The notes under the pieces: generated by a model | Told to the model about the DNA's origin: nothing | Database searches by the model: none | What the model saw: the letters and a program-made list of their open reading frames with translations, nothing else | In this document: one piece after another, positions 1 to 12,353 of the stretch | Numbering within the stretch: the first letter of the stretch is position 1 | Layout: each line of letters starts with the position of its first letter | Assembly: GCA_032622095.1 (NCBI GenBank) | Contig: CP136066.1 | Coordinates: 3,497,784 to 3,561,783 of the forward strand | Origin: Siphonodentalium dalli | Taxonomy: Eukaryota > Mollusca > Scaphopoda > Gadilida > Siphonodentaliidae | Direction: 5' to 3' | Length of the DNA: 64,000 nt | Program-made: the position numbers and the translations under genes

Positions 1-9
1 CTCAACAAA

Positions 10-730
10 CGACATAGGTCATAAGTCATTGCTTGAACTCATTAAGCATATACAGGGTTAAATACGGCTATGCTCGTATACGAACTCCACGAACCATTAG
101 ACAGATGTGGAGGCACACTTGTCAACATATCAAAATTGATCGCTCCGACACAACAAGATGTCAACGAGCATCGCAATTGTTAGCGGCCCACTCTAATATA
201 TCTTTATTATCCTCCATATATGGAGATTCATATATAAATGTTTATATTATTAGAACAAACACAATTTGGTACATAACACAGTGTATAACACAAATTAAGA
301 TTACAAACATATCTACAACACATGTCTCAATATGTATGATGAACCAACTACACAGGCACATATACACACATTCATGCACTACAAAAGGTAGACATTCCAT
401 TCTACAGCCATATCGTACGTACATACAGAGAAATAGCATACTCCGAGACGACCAAGCCGGAGTTGGACCAATTCAGGGATCTCTCTCTCTGGAAGACCCA
501 CAAACGCCAATGCCTTTGTGCAGTCTTACCGACTCGGAGCCGACATAGCTCATAAGTCATTGTTTGAACTCATTAAGTATAGAAGGGGTTAAATACGGCT
601 ATGTTCGTGTTCGAACTCCACGAACCATTAGACAGATATGGAGTCACACTTGTCAACATATCAAAATTGATCGCTCCGACACAACAAGATGTCAACGAGC
701 ATCGCAATTGATAGGGGCCCACTCTAATAA
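10..730. repeat. Direct repeat pair (about 190 bp) flanking 340 bp
   Basis: 10-200 and 543-730 are near-identical (for example ATCGCTCCGACACAACAAGA in both). The intervening sequence is unrelated. This could be a partial segmental duplication or remnants of one dispersed element. No protein similarity is recognised; the long open frame at 33-548 crosses both repeat and spacer and looks accidental. Confidence 0.7.
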
Positions 731-949
731 ACGACGTTGATTCCTTTATGACCGGCGTAATTAATTTCCATTTGGTATTCGTCCTGTCTATTTAGAAACA
801 TCGTATAAGACCACTGGGTTGTTCTGTACCAAGAGACACGTGGAAATGCGCGAACAACCACCGAGACATCCAATCCATATCAATCTAAACGATTACGGCT
901 CAAGACATAGAAAAGTCCGTAAATGGAAATTAAAATGGAAAACACGGTC

Positions 950-1500
950 GGTATCCTCAAGAACATTCGGATGACATGCGGACTAACGGTTGTCGTGCGA
1001 ACTAACGGATGTCATGCAAATTGACGGATATCGTGCGAACTAACGGAGGTCGCGATAACTATAGAGTGTCATGGGAACACACGCATGAGTGTACAGCGAA
1101 CTAACGGCTATGTTGCAAACTGACGGGTGTCGTGTGAATTACAACATATAATTATATATGTGCAGACTGACATATGTGGTTTTAATTTAACATGTACATG
1201 TATACCTATATCGCCTAACAATATGGCCGACAATTATGCTGTGTTGGCTATCATTCGCGCCTGCTCTATACATCGTGTGTGTGGCAATGCGACGGTATTA
1301 AACACTATAGTAGTGCTCGTGTTCTGAAGTACATGTATACATCGTATGATTGTGTGGAAATGTGATGGTATTAGCAACAATATTAGTGGTCGTGTTCTGA
1401 ACTATACATCGTGTGTTTGTTTGGCAATGTGGTGGTATTAGAAACAATATTAGTGGTCGTGTTCTGAACTATATATCGTGTGTTTGTTGTAAGCCATTAC
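950..1500. repeat. Degenerate minisatellites
   Basis: 950-1135 has loosely repeated units around GTGCGAACTAACGGATGTC (about 20-25 bp). 1265-1490 has three diverged copies of a 63-70-bp unit containing GTGTTCTGAACTATACATCG. They lead directly into the 25-bp satellite. Confidence 0.6.
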
Positions 1501-1516
1501 GTATTTCATTATATTA

Positions 1517-3142
1517 AAGTCGACACATGGACAGGCATTATAAGTCGACACATGGACAGGCATTATAAGTCGACACATGGACAGGCAGTATAAGTCGACA
1601 CATGGACAGGCATTATAAGTCGACACATGGACAGGCATTACAAGTCGACACATGTACAGGCATTATAAGTCGACCCATGGACAGGCATTATAAGTCGACA
1701 CATGGCCATGCATTATAAGTCGACACATGGACAGGCATTATAAGTCGAGACACGGACAAGCATTATATCAAAGTCGACACATGGACAGGCATTATAAGTC
1801 GACACATGGACAGGCATAATAAGTCGACACACGGACAGGCATTATAAGTCGACACATGGACAGGCATTATAAGTCGACATATGGACAGGCATTATAAGTC
1901 GACACATGGACAGGCATTATAAGTCGACACATGGACAGGCATTATAAGTCGACACATGGACAGGCATTATAAGTCGACACATGGACAGGCATTATAAGTC
2001 GACACATGGACAGGCATTATAAGTCGACACATGGACAGGCATTATAAGTCGACACATGGACAAGCATTATATCAAAGTCGACACATGGACAGGCATTATA
2101 AGTCGACACATGGACAGGCATTATAATTCGACACATGGACATGCATTATAAGTCGACACATGGACAGGCATTTTAAGTCGACACACGGACAAGCATTATA
2201 TCAAAGTCGACACATGGACAGGCATTATAAGTCGACACATGGACAGGCATAATAAGTCGACACACGGACAGGCATTATAAGTCGACACATGGACAGGCAT
2301 TATAAGTCGACATATGGACAGGCATTATAAGTCGACACATGAACAGGCATTATAAGGCGACACATGGACAGGCATTATAAGTCGACACATGAACAGGCAT
2401 TATAAGTCGACACATGGACAGGCATTATAAGTCGACACATGGACAGGCATTATAAGTCGACACATGGACAGGCATTATAAGTCGACACATGGACAAGCAT
2501 TATATCAAAGTCGACACATGGACAGGCATTATAAGTCGACATATGGACAAGCATTATATCAAATCGACACATGGACAGGCATTATAAGTCGACACATGGA
2601 CAGGCATTATAAGTCGACACATGGACAGGCATTATAAGTCGACACATGGACAGGCATTATAAGTCGACACATGGACAGGCATTATAAGTCGACACATGGA
2701 CAGGCATTATAAGTCGACACACGGACAGGCATTATAAGTCGACACACGGACAGGCATTATAAGTCGACACATGGACATGCATTATAAGTCGACACACGGA
2801 CAAGCATTATATCAAAGTCGACACATGGACAGGCATTATAAGTCGACACATGGACAGGCATAATAAGTCGACACACGGACAGGCATTATAAGTCGACACA
2901 TGTACAGGCATTATAAGTCGACATATGGACAGGCATTATAAGTCGACACATGGACAGGCATTATAAGTCGACACATGGACTGGCATTATAGGTCGACACA
3001 TGGACAGGCATTATAAGTCGACACATGGACAGGCATTATAAGTTGACACATGGACAGGCATTTTAAGTCGACACATGGACATGCATTATAAGTCGACATA
3101 TGGACAGGTATTATAAGTCGACACATGGACAGGCATTATATA
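1517..3142. repeat. 25-bp satellite array, about 65 copies
   Basis: The unit contains AGTCGACACATGGACAGGCA and ends TTATA, with a SalI site (GTCGAC) in each copy. Variants with ACACGGACAAGCATTATATC (a 3-4-bp longer unit) recur near 1755, 2190 and 2795, together with the neighbouring CATAATAAG variant. This shows higher-order blocks of several hundred bp. Confidence 0.95.
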
Positions 3143-3145
3143 TCC

Positions 3146-5207
3146 TTCATTCTGACTCGCTACTGTCGTTCAGGAGACCTAGATGTAACCATGTCAGATG
3201 TGTTGCCTCGTTAGATTCACACTGAACTTTAATTGTTACACATAACATTATATGAGGTAGGATAGGATAGGATAATTTATTTACAATGCACATATGAATA
3301 GTACAATAAATTAACATATAACTAGATAATAATTCAGTATATTGCTGGGGGGGGGGGCATAGCCCTGCCGGACTGTCTTCCTGTTTCCCCCATAACAAAT
3401 ATCATTATACAAATAATGTATCAGATAGCGTGAGTATTATTTATATTCATATCCACGTACACGTACAGACTAATCGTATATATAACAAATAATATAAGAC
3501 AAAATGTTCAGGACATTTTTTTTACAAAAAATGTTTATATGTTTGTGAGCCAATCGAGACGTGTGATCACTATATCTCTTTCTCTCTCCCCGGAAACGTT
3601 ACGTTCTTGTCACATGTTCTAAAGTATGAGAAGTTTCTGCATGTCTTAGTTTCAAACGAAGATTGAGAGTATAGTATTCAGATTATAGAGAAGTTCTCAT
3701 GAGGTTAACACATGTATGGTATTTTGAGGAGTCTGGGCCGTATAATAACGAGCTTAATATGTGTATGGTAGGTTTAAGGGGTCGGGGCCTGTTTTTTTCA
3801 AATCTCTACATTTCGTGCATACATTTTAAAGATTGCGTTTCTCTTCCATTAGCTTTCTTCTATACTGTATTTATGTGGGGTATTATTAATACATGGCTAT
3901 CGATATTGAACCCCGAAGCCACCACAATATCATGCGGCCTCGATGTATATGTGGTTTGCATATGTTCTCGCATCAATTCGTATCAATACTAATGACTCAG
4001 TAGTATTGGTCCATGGATCAGGCATCAAACTCAGCAGTATTTGTGGAAATTGCCAGCTGAAAGGGTAAGTACACCGAAGTGTTGGTTTTAATGAAGTTTG
4101 AGAGTGTCCCTTTACCACACCTTGGTATGTCAATCGACCATCGACCAGCCAGCTAAACTGGCATGGAGTTTCGTCAGCCACATACACTGTAGTCGCCGCT
4201 CAATCCAACCAGCCACACCCTTCTCTGAATAGCGGCATTGAACTAATAACACAATGGGAGCAGTCCCGACTTACAACAATAAGAGGTCATAATACTTTAT
4301 TTCTATTGCTGCCCAGCGACAAGAGCGATATCTCGTCGGTTCAATTACAAGTGGTTACTCATTAAAATAGTAATCAGGAGCAGAATATCCAAAGTGTGAT
4401 ATTTACTGCCCCACTCATCCTGATTGCATGCTTTGTTATAGCACGCAACGAAATAACTTCAGACTATAACCGATAGAATGCAGATACATATCGCGAAGCG
4501 CACTCACCACAGATAAGGTCAGACTCCCCATAGAAACTCAAATAATCAACGCCGATGGTAATAAACAAATCACGTGACCAATTTGTTGGAATGAAATATC
4601 GTTGCGTCATCAAACATTGAAGAAATGATAGCCACATAAAAGTTTAGTATGGTCATTGCCTTTTCTGTTGTTGAAATCTCATTTGTTCGCTCCGCCAACA
4701 TCAATAGGATCAGAAGCGCTGTAATCCTTTTCAGGAACACGATTGTCTGTGATTAAACCGGTCTTACCCGGATAATGCCTGTCGAGTGCACCGCATCTAG
4801 TGGCTCCGAGCAACTGAATTTATAACAATCCCCTTATGAATACATTTTCACAATACCCACTGATGTGTGAACATCGCACATCGACATTTTCAATTTCCGA
4901 AGAACGACTCACCTACTATTGAGAAGTGTTTAGTCTTTTAATTACGTGTTGTGTACGTTAATGTGCCAGCTGTGTTCACAAACGAATTATACATTCAACT
5001 TCGTTTTCTGCAAAAACGCCCGTTCTAATCGAGGATAAAGGTCGGAAGTTTGTTGAAGTTACTTTTTGTGTGAAATGTTGACGTCAATCAACTGAATGGT
5101 TATATTTCATTTGTCGTTCTCTAACTGATACAAAACAGTTTTGAAACTGAGCCAAGCTCGTGTGAACATTCGTAAAGATTCTACATCCATTGCTAACATA
5201 ACAAACG
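3146..5207. other. Upstream region without recognised gene
   Basis: No ERG PAS-domain coding or other recognisable exon is seen. 3255-3400 resembles 25160-25310 (both have GATAATTTATTT, then AGTATATTG, a G-run, and GACTGTCTTCCTG), so it is a dispersed repeat, perhaps a retroelement 3' end. The rest may be intron or 5' flank. Confidence 0.5.
5079..5086 (+). promoter_or_regulatory. CRE-like palindrome TGACGTCA upstream of exon 1
   Basis: A perfect TGACGTCA sits about 120 bp before the ATG at 5208. If exon 1 is a true first exon, this could be a CREB/ATF site in its promoter. The same 8-mer also occurs inside exon 1 (about 5561), so it may be chance. Confidence 0.25.
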
Positions 5208-5738
5208 ATGGCTCTTCTAAAACAATTTGCAGGTATTTATCAATATTGTTTTCTCTCTCCGAAGGATTCTGGTGCGAGCAGTGACCTGACCGACACAGAT
5301 GCGAGCCAGGAGTACATTCCTCCGAGCAGACTATCACAACAGTCTCTGCACTTCATCATCCTTCATTACTCGCCATTTAAAGCCGTGTGGGATTGGATTA
5401 TACTTCTTCTCGTTTTATACACTGCCGTTTTCACACCTTATGCCGCCGCCTTTCTGCTCAACGAGGCGGAGACAACAATGAAGTTAAACATGGAGGCGGC
5501 CACACGTGATCAGGCCGATGCTAGTCAAGCGGATCCTTTGGTCATTGTTGATTTGATTGTTGACGTCATGTTCATAGCAGATATTCTCATTAATTTCCGG
5601 ACTACATACGTGCATAATGGTGAAGTGATAAGCGACCAGAATCTAATCGCTAAAAACTATGTTAAAGGATGGTTCCTGATCGACGCGATTGCCGCCATTC
5701 CATTCGATTTGCTCCTGTTCGGTTCAGGCACAAGTGAT
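5208..5738 (+). CDS. erg: ERG channel exon 1: N-terminus, S1, S2, S3
   Basis: Encodes residues 1-177. The stretch [11 protein letters not shown] leads into S1 (about 60-84), followed by S2 (111-132, with DLIVDVMF and INFRTTYV) and S3 (152-171, [14 protein letters not shown]). All match ERG-subfamily voltage-sensor signatures, including the acidic S2/S3 residues. The donor is GTAAGTATC at 5739, leaving phase 0. The ATG at 5208 (context ACGATGG) opens a short unique N-terminus without PAS domain, as in short ERG1b-like isoforms. Alternatively, a pyrimidine-rich tract at 5248-5260 followed by AAG could be a splice acceptor, with the exon starting at 5265 in the same frame and the true N-terminus lying upstream. 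The S1-S2 loop is Ala/Asp-rich and differs from vertebrate ERG. The S1-S3 assignment is very firm; the start is uncertain. Confidence 0.88.
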
Positions 5739-5822
5739 GTAAGTATCAGTTAACTATATACCATCCAGATAGTGAATATGACTAGACTAGACTAGCAATG
5801 ATCTCGAAATGTTGATTTGTGG

Positions 5823-8800
5823 GGACATGACAATCTGCGGGATGGGATGGGATATGGGACAAAACGACAATCTGCGGGACAGAATTTCAAATTGCGTGGG
5901 ACTGCCGATATCTCGAGGAATACAGGGCGTAGGGGGGCTCATTTTGGTGTCTAACGAAAGGCCAACGTTCGCCCTATCCAAACATAGTAACCCCGCCACT
6001 AACCAAACACCAGAAGTTGCATTATTTGATCGACAACTGACTTAACATGGGGTGGAATTTGGGATAGCATGACAATCTGCGGGACAGGATTTTCAAATTG
6101 CGTGGGACGGCCGATAGCTCGAGGAATACAGCGCATAGAGGGCTACTGTTGGTGTCTAACGAAAGGTCCACATTCGCCCTATCCACACATATTAACCCCG
6201 CCACTGACCGGACACTGGAAGTTACATTATCCGGTCGACAACTGACCTAACATAAAATGCCACAAACACGAAAAACTGCTATCGACATTAATGTTTATAA
6301 TTTAGATTTCTCGATGAATACACTAGCAATCAACAAGTTTTAGGTATCAAATAACGCAGTGGAATACTGTGCATTCGTTTGTACCTACAATATGGCTGTT
6401 TTAGTGCGAATATTGTAATGGCGAACACGCAAACACGCTCCAATAAAACAGCTAAAAATAGACTCGATGTTTACAATTACAGGATCGATTTCAGCCGGTA
6501 TATTCAATATAATGGGGCGTATAGTATATCAAAATGTAGAATTAGACACAGGGAATGTATTTTTTTCCAAATGGGTCCACCAGGCGGTGAAATTGTTGCA
6601 GCAATTCGCTCCAAGATATTCTCACTTATTTGTATTTCAGTTGTGACTAAAAGCCCAGATGCCGGAGCCCAGCGACTAAAAGCCAAGTTACAAAATAGAT
6701 CAACTGGTTTGAACGAATGAATATGTCAATGGTAAGACTATTCAAAAGAATATTCAAATCAAATAGTGTTTATAGACTTTAAAACTTATTTGTCCGCCAT
6801 TCATATATGCGGTGAAGTTCTCATATTATCTGTCAGTAATACGCGGGGGAGGTTCTCATATCAACATATTATCTGCCGGTCATACACGGTGGAGGTTCAT
6901 ATTATCCGCCGGTCATACGCGAGGGAAGTTTTCTTATTATCCTCCAGTCATACGCGGGGGAGGTTCTGATATGAACATATTATTTGCCGGTCATATGCGG
7001 TGGAGGTTCATATCCACCGGTCATACGCGAGGGAGGTTCTCATATTATCCTCCGGTCATACGATGGGGAGGTTCTCATATGAACATATTAACCGCCGGTC
7101 ATACGCGAGGGAGGTTCTCATATTATCCACCGGTTATACGCGAGGGAGGTTCTTATATTCGAGGGAGGTTCATATTATCCGCCGATCATACGCGAGGGAG
7201 GTTCTCATATTATCCTCCGGTCATACGTGGGGGAGGTTCTGATATGAACATATTATTCGCCGGTCATACGCGGTGGAGGTTCATATTATCCGCCGGTCAT
7301 ATGCGAGGGAGGTTCTCATATTATGCTCCGGTCATACGTGGGGGAGGTACTGATATGAACATATTATTCGCCGGTCATATGTGGTGGAGGTTCATATTAT
7401 CCACCGGTCATACGCGGTGGAGGTTCTCATATGAACATATTATCCACAGGTCATACGCGGTGGAGGTTCATATTATCCGCCGGCATACGCGAGGGAAGTT
7501 CTCATATTATCCTCCGATCATATGTGGGGGAGGTTCTGATATGAACATATTATCCGCCTGTCATACGCGGTGGAGGTTCATATTATCCGCCGATCATACG
7601 CGAGGGAAGTTCTCATATTATCCTCCGGTCATACGTGGGGGAGGTTCTGATATGAACATATTATTCGCCGGTCATACGCGGTGGAGGTTCATATTATCCG
7701 CCGGTCATATGCGAGGGAGGTTCTCATATTATCCTCCGGTCATATGTGGGGGAGGTTCTGATATGAACATATTATTCGCCGGTCATACGTGGTGGAGGTT
7801 CATATTATCCACCGGTCATACACTGTGGAGGTTCTCATATGAACATATTATCCACAGGTCATACGCGGTGGAGGTTCATATTATCCGCCGGTCATACGCG
7901 AGGGAAGTTTTCTTATTATCCTCCAGTCATAAGCGGGGGAGGTTCTGATATGAACATATTATCTGCCGGTCATATGCGGTGGAGGTTCATATCCACCGGT
8001 CATACGCGAGGGAGGTTCTCATATTATTCTCCGGTCATACGTGGGGAAGGTTCTGATATGATCATATTATTCGCCGGTCATAAGCAGTGGAGGTTCATAT
8101 TATCCACCGGTCATACGCGGTGGAAGTTCTCATATGAACATATTATCCGCCGGTCATACGCGGTGGAGGTTCATATTATCTGCCGGTCATACGCGAGGGA
8201 AGTTCTCATATTATCCTCCGATCATATGTGGGGGAGGTTCTGATATGAACATATTATCCGCTGGTCATACGCGGTGGAGGTTCATATTATCCGCAGGTCA
8301 TACGCGAGGGAGGTTCTCATATTATCCTCCGATCATATGTGGGGGAGGTTCTGATATGAACATATTATCCGCCGGTCATACGCAGTGGAGGTTCTCATAT
8401 GAACATATTATCCGCCGGTCATATGCGGTGGAGGTTCTCATATGAACATATTATCCGCCGGTCATACGCGGTGGAGGTTCACGTATGACCGGCGAATAAT
8501 ATGTTCATATCAGAACCTCCCCCACGTATGACCGGAGGATAATATGAGAACCTCCCTCGCATATGACCGGCGGATAATATGAACCTCCACCGCGTATGAC
8601 CGGCGAATACTATGTTCATATCAGAACCTCCCCCACGTATGACCGGAGGATAATATGAGAACCTCCCTCGCGTATGACCGGCGGATAATATGAACCTCCA
8701 CCGTGTATGACCGGCAGATAATATGTTCATATCAGAACCTCCCCCGTGTATTACTGACAGATAATATGAGAACTTCACCGCATATATGAATGGCGGACAA

Positions 8801-10447
8801 ATAAGTTTTAATTTCACCGCCTGGTGGACCCATTTGGAAAAAAATACATTCCCTGTGTCTAATTCTACATTTTGATATACTATCACGTATGACCGGCGAA
8901 TAATATGTTCATATCAGAACCTCCCCCACGTATGACCGGAGGATAATATGAGAACCTCCCTCGCATATGACCGGCGGATAATATGAACCTCCACCGCGTA
9001 TGACCGGCGAATAATATGTTCATATCAGAAACTCCCCCACGTATGACCGGAGGATAATATGAGAACCTCCCTCGCGTATAACCGGTGGATAATATGAGAA
9101 CCTCCCTCGAATATAAGAACCTCCCTCGCGTATAACCGGTGGATAATATGAGAACCTCCCTCGCGTATGACCGGCGGTTAATATGTTCATATGAGAACCT
9201 CTCCATCGTATGACCGGAGGATAATATGAGAACCTCCCTCGCGTATGACCGGTGGATATGAACCTCCACCGCATATGACCGGCAGATAATATGTTCATAT
9301 CAGAACCTCACCCGCGTATGATTGGAGGATAATAAGAAAACTTCCCTCGCGTATGACCGGCGGATAATATGAACCTACACCGTGTATGATCGGCAGATAA
9401 TATGTTCATATGAGAACCTCCCCCGCGTATTACTGGCAGATAATATGAGAAATTCACCGCATATATGAATGGCGGACAAATAAGTTTTAATGTCTATAAA
9501 TACTATTTGATTTGAATATTCTTTTGAATAGTCTTACCATTGACATATTCATTCGTTCAAACCAGTTGATCTATTTTGTAACTTGGCTTTTAGTCGCTGG
9601 GCTCGGCATCTGGGGTTTTAGTCACAACTGAAATAAAAATAAGTGAGAATATCTTGGAGCGAATTTCTGCAACAATTTCACCGCCTGGTGGACCCATTTG
9701 GAAAAAAATACATTCCCTGTGTCTAATTCTACATTTTGATATACTATACGCCCCATTATATTGAATATACCGGCTGAAATCGATCCTGTAATTGTAAACA
9801 TCGAGTCTATTTTTAGCTGTTTTATCGGAGCGTGTTTGCGTGTTCGCCATTACAATATTCGCACTAAAACAGCCATATTGTAGGTAAAAACGAATGCATA
9901 GTATTCCACTGCGTTATTTGATACCTAAAACTTGTTGTTTGCTAGTGTATTCATCGAGAAATCTAAATTCTAAACATTAATGTCGATAGCAGTTTTTCGT
10001 GTTTGTGGCATTTTATGTTAGGTCAGTTGTCGACCGGATAATGTAACTTCCAGTGTCCGGTCAGTGGCGGGGTTAATATTTGTGGATAGGGCGAATGTGG
10101 ACCTTTCGTTAGACACCAAAAGTAGCCCTCTATGCGCTGTATTCCTCGAGCTATCGGCCGTCCCACGCAATTTGAAAATCCTGTCCCGCAGATTGTCATG
10201 CTATCCCAAATTCCACCCCATGTTAGGTCAGTTGTCGATCAAATAATGCAACTTCTGGTGTTTGGTTAGTGGCGGTGTTAATATGTTTGGATAGGGCGAA
10301 CGTGGGCCTTTCGTTAGACACCAAAATGAGCCCCCTACGCCCTGTATTCCTCGAGATATCGGCAGTCCCACGCAATTTGAAATTCTGTCCCGCAGATTGT
10401 CGTTTTGTCCCATATCCCATCCCATCCCGCAGATTGTCATGTCCCGA
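5823..10447. mobile_element. 4.6-kb palindromic (foldback-like) element
   Basis: The outer arm 5823-6800 is the reverse complement of about 9470-10447. Examples are GACATGACAATCTGCGGGAT at 5824 and its complement at about 10425-10444. The inner arms are opposing minisatellite arrays meeting near 8480. Each outer arm holds two diverged copies of a roughly 200-bp block with TCTAACGAAAGG. The arms differ at only a few positions over the 6420-6670 / 9600-9850 stretch I compared. Long terminal inverted repeats containing tandem subrepeats recall foldback (FB) elements. No transposase and no clear target duplication are seen. It sits about 85 bp into intron 1. Confidence 0.85.
6812..9465. repeat. 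Inverted minisatellite arrays with GGTCATACGCG motif
   Basis: The array uses short units such as GCCGGTCATACGCGGTGGAG and GAGGTTCTCATATTATCC. Orientation is + until about 8475 and reversed afterwards. At 8805-8884 the reversed side carries a fragment of the outer arm (matching 9676-9750), showing a second, truncated arm end. Long open frames (for example 6812-7948) reflect periodicity and not a gene. Confidence 0.9.
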
Positions 10448-12350
10448 TTTGTGTAACAAAAATCTCGACCATTAGACATGACGTCACAGTCATAGTTTCT
10501 TATTTATATGTAACCATTTTAATGAAAAAAAACATAACTTTGTATTAGCTGTTTCCATTCTAAATTGAAATTGTTAAATATTATCGTGATATTTCTTATT
10601 CATAATAGTTCGGCATTGGTGGGCATTACCCCAAATTCGTTTTTGCAACCTGGCGAAACATTTTGGGCCGAAAAATATTGGGACGTGTTTCCAAGGCTGG
10701 TCTTAAAGGCACGTGAGGCCTTAGTTGTCGAAAATATTCATATTTGTTCCAATCACCGTAAACAGAAAAACATTAAAACGCATACAGTTTCGTCCATATA
10801 TACCACGACCATCGCGTAAACAGCATGCTATCATACGGACCTACTATATTTTACCTAAGCAAGAGCCTGATTGTGTTACAGAAGACAGCACAATGCTACT
10901 GGCTAATCACACACAAATGGCATAAACGCTCTTTATTAGTTCCATATCAGGAATTCACCAACAAAGAACGCTCTTTATGTTTACCATCATAATATAAACA
11001 AACACCAGAAAAGTAACTTTTTATGCTTTTGTTTACATAACAATGGTCAAACATATGACAATAACATACTGTTTATGCTATATTTCTTATTTGTATACGG
11101 ACAAAGTATGTCTACGTTTTAATGTTCTTTCTGTTTGTGGCGGTTTTTGACGGGTGGAAATATTTTCACAGGATACCCACCGCCAAGGCCAACCGTACCT
11201 TTAATGTGACTTGCCACTCTGCGGGGTCGGAACAATTCGGACATTTGGCAGACACAGTGAACGTCCTGTGTGAACCACAACCACATTTGGGTGGTAAAGT
11301 AAATAATGGGTCGAAATAAGAGGCAATTATTTTCTGATTGACGACTGAATTCCTAATTATAAACACATTCTTAGTCTACTCAATACCATTGACTATCATT
11401 GACTGATTGAGTATGTTGTTAACGTTACTCGGTATAATCACCATGCATATTGTGTAGGTCCGCTATATATAGAAGATATTACTTGGTTTGTTAGATATTA
11501 GACCGGATATCAGCTCGAGGTAATCTCATATCAGCCGCTGATATCAGGCCAATAATATCAAACCAACCAAGTAATATCCTATCTATTAATTAGATCGCTT
11601 ATTAGTAACTGGAAACTCTTTCATATGAGTGACGTCACATAAATGGATAGCTACACGTTATAAAATAGCAGTGAAGTAGATTTTTGGCATGTCGTAAATC
11701 CATATTACTCGGATTGGAGATACCGCAAATCGATATTACTCGGTTTAAGAGCGGTATTAGCCTAGTTCGATGACTTTCTGTTATGGACGGAAATTTCATA
11801 TCTAATTAATAAGCTTATATAGTTGTATTCGTTGGTGGCGTTCGGCACTGATATTATATCATTGTTGAGTCATATACTCTGTAATATCCTTATAAAGTAT
11901 CTGTCATTTTGCAAATTATTAATATTAAAAACTTGAATGTTAAACCAGCTTAGCGTGACTGCGAAGTTGAAAAGTGTCGTTCTTAAATAACAGTGCGTAA
12001 TAGTACAATTCAGTCACCTATGTTTATGACGTCACCTCTCACCTGGCGGCAGCTATTATACTTCTATAGTGTCTCGTAAACGATAAATCCGTACAAAATA
12101 TAATGGCACAAAAATATCAAAATCAGCTTCTGAGTCGCATGTTGACGCACAGCTGATGAACTACAAATATTCTTTGTAGTACAGATTACACATCCCACAT
12201 TAAGATGGAAATTAATTCTGCGTTAGTTTCACTTTAAGTTGGGACTAAGCCTTTTCGATCATACCTGATGTCTAAACTCCACGTGTGTCAGTCTCCATGT
12301 AATCCGATATTATAAATTCTTCGAACTTAGCTTTTGTATAACGAGCTACA
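10448..12350. other. Intron 1 sequence with a small palindromic MITE
   Basis: No exon is recognised. 11473-11580 is an imperfect hairpin with arms GATATTACTTGGTTTGTTAG and its complement, likely a small MITE. The rest is AT-rich unique sequence. Confidence 0.5.
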
Positions 12351-12353
12351 CCT

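Noticed and set aside
33-548. 171-codon ORF as a gene
   Set aside because: It runs across a repeat/spacer border and has no recognisable domain.
1517-3142. CRISPR array
   Set aside because: Units are contiguous without unique spacers, and the setting is eukaryotic.
6812-7948. 378-codon open frame rich in GHTRGRFSYYPPVIRGGG
   Set aside because: It lies wholly within a minisatellite; neighbouring frames and the inverted array give the same words, so periodicity explains it.
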